Below, piece by piece: positions 11,728-11,792 of a DNA stretch of 11,792 nucleotides. Position 1 is the stretch's first letter, and each line of letters opens with the position of its first letter. The position numbers were made by a program, and so were the translations under genes. The notes under the pieces were generated by a model. The model ran no database searches, had not been told where the DNA came from, and saw nothing but the letters and a program-made list of their open reading frames with translations. The stretch spans positions 1,832 to 13,623 of the forward strand of contig DDGE01000041.1 of assembly GCA_002337545.1 (NCBI GenBank). The letters are read 5' to 3'. This DNA comes from Phycisphaerales bacterium UBA1910. GTDB lineage: Bacteria; Planctomycetota; Phycisphaerae; Phycisphaerales; UBA1924.

Positions 11728-11792
11728 ATGAATCGGATATCCATGATAAGCGGCATGATTTGGGCGGGGCTTGCGTGTGGGATGGCCGCGGG
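11728..11792 (+). CDS. N-terminus of an exported protein, runs off the right edge
   Basis: Only 21 complete codons are visible: MNRISMISGMIWAGLACGMAA followed by a partial glycine codon. The basic start, hydrophobic core and small residues are those of a Sec signal peptide, similar in style to that of the PEP-CTERM gene. An ATG with GGAAGCAAGAG just upstream and a good promoter further up support it. Nothing can be said about the mature protein. Confidence 0.6.
   Translation, partial: MNRISMISGMIWAGLACGMAA

Overview
The window looks like chromosomal DNA of a planctomycete, most likely class Phycisphaerae. It has high GC in most genes. A secreted protein ends in a planctomycete-type PEP-CTERM tail (VPAPSALALLGMGG...RRRR), and another exported protein has the FTYQG...LFD...RQPL.TTPYA.HA layout common in that phylum. 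A small membrane protein ends in a CxxC...CPECG zinc ribbon, and a BlaI/M56-peptidase pair is present. The taxon is inferred from these protein styles; no marker gene is present.

Layout. (1) Positions 1-2300, minus strand: an orphan ParA-type ATPase overlaps a VanZ-like membrane protein (TTGA overlap). After a short gap with two operator-like palindromes come a BlaI-type repressor and the N-terminal half of an M56 (BlaR1/MecR1) peptidase, joined by a GTGA overlap. (2) 2453-2920, plus strand: a small three-helix membrane protein with a strong ribosome binding site and a clear intrinsic terminator. (3) 2918-6375: a repeat-rich stretch of small genes: a helical hypothetical protein with two REP-like elements inside its reading frame, a two-helix membrane protein nested in its 3' half, a VOC/glyoxalase-like protein with an exported or anchored N-terminus, a zinc-ribbon membrane protein, a tiny membrane protein and a PMP3/YqaE-like protein. 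Three families of short dispersed repeats lie between or inside these genes. (4) 6376-8871, minus strand: sucC (succinyl-CoA ligase beta) followed three bases later by a visibly AT-richer gene for a P-loop ATPase of unknown role, where sucD would normally be expected. (5) 9009-11067, minus strand: two exported proteins, each with its own strong terminator. (6) 11068-11792: a gene-poor stretch with small palindromes, a decayed fragment resembling the neighbouring PEP-CTERM gene, a good sigma70-like promoter and the first codons of another exported protein.

The most likely unusual item is the ATPase at 6376-7644. Its base composition differs from its surroundings, it is coupled to a housekeeping gene, and its fold (P-loop NTPase plus a C-terminal domain ending DPYILFYLKW) suggests a signalling or defence-type switch rather than metabolism. 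Second is the repeat-laden 3.7-6.3 kb stretch, especially the two related REP-like units in the same coding frame. No tRNA, rRNA, CRISPR array, transposase or integrase was seen.
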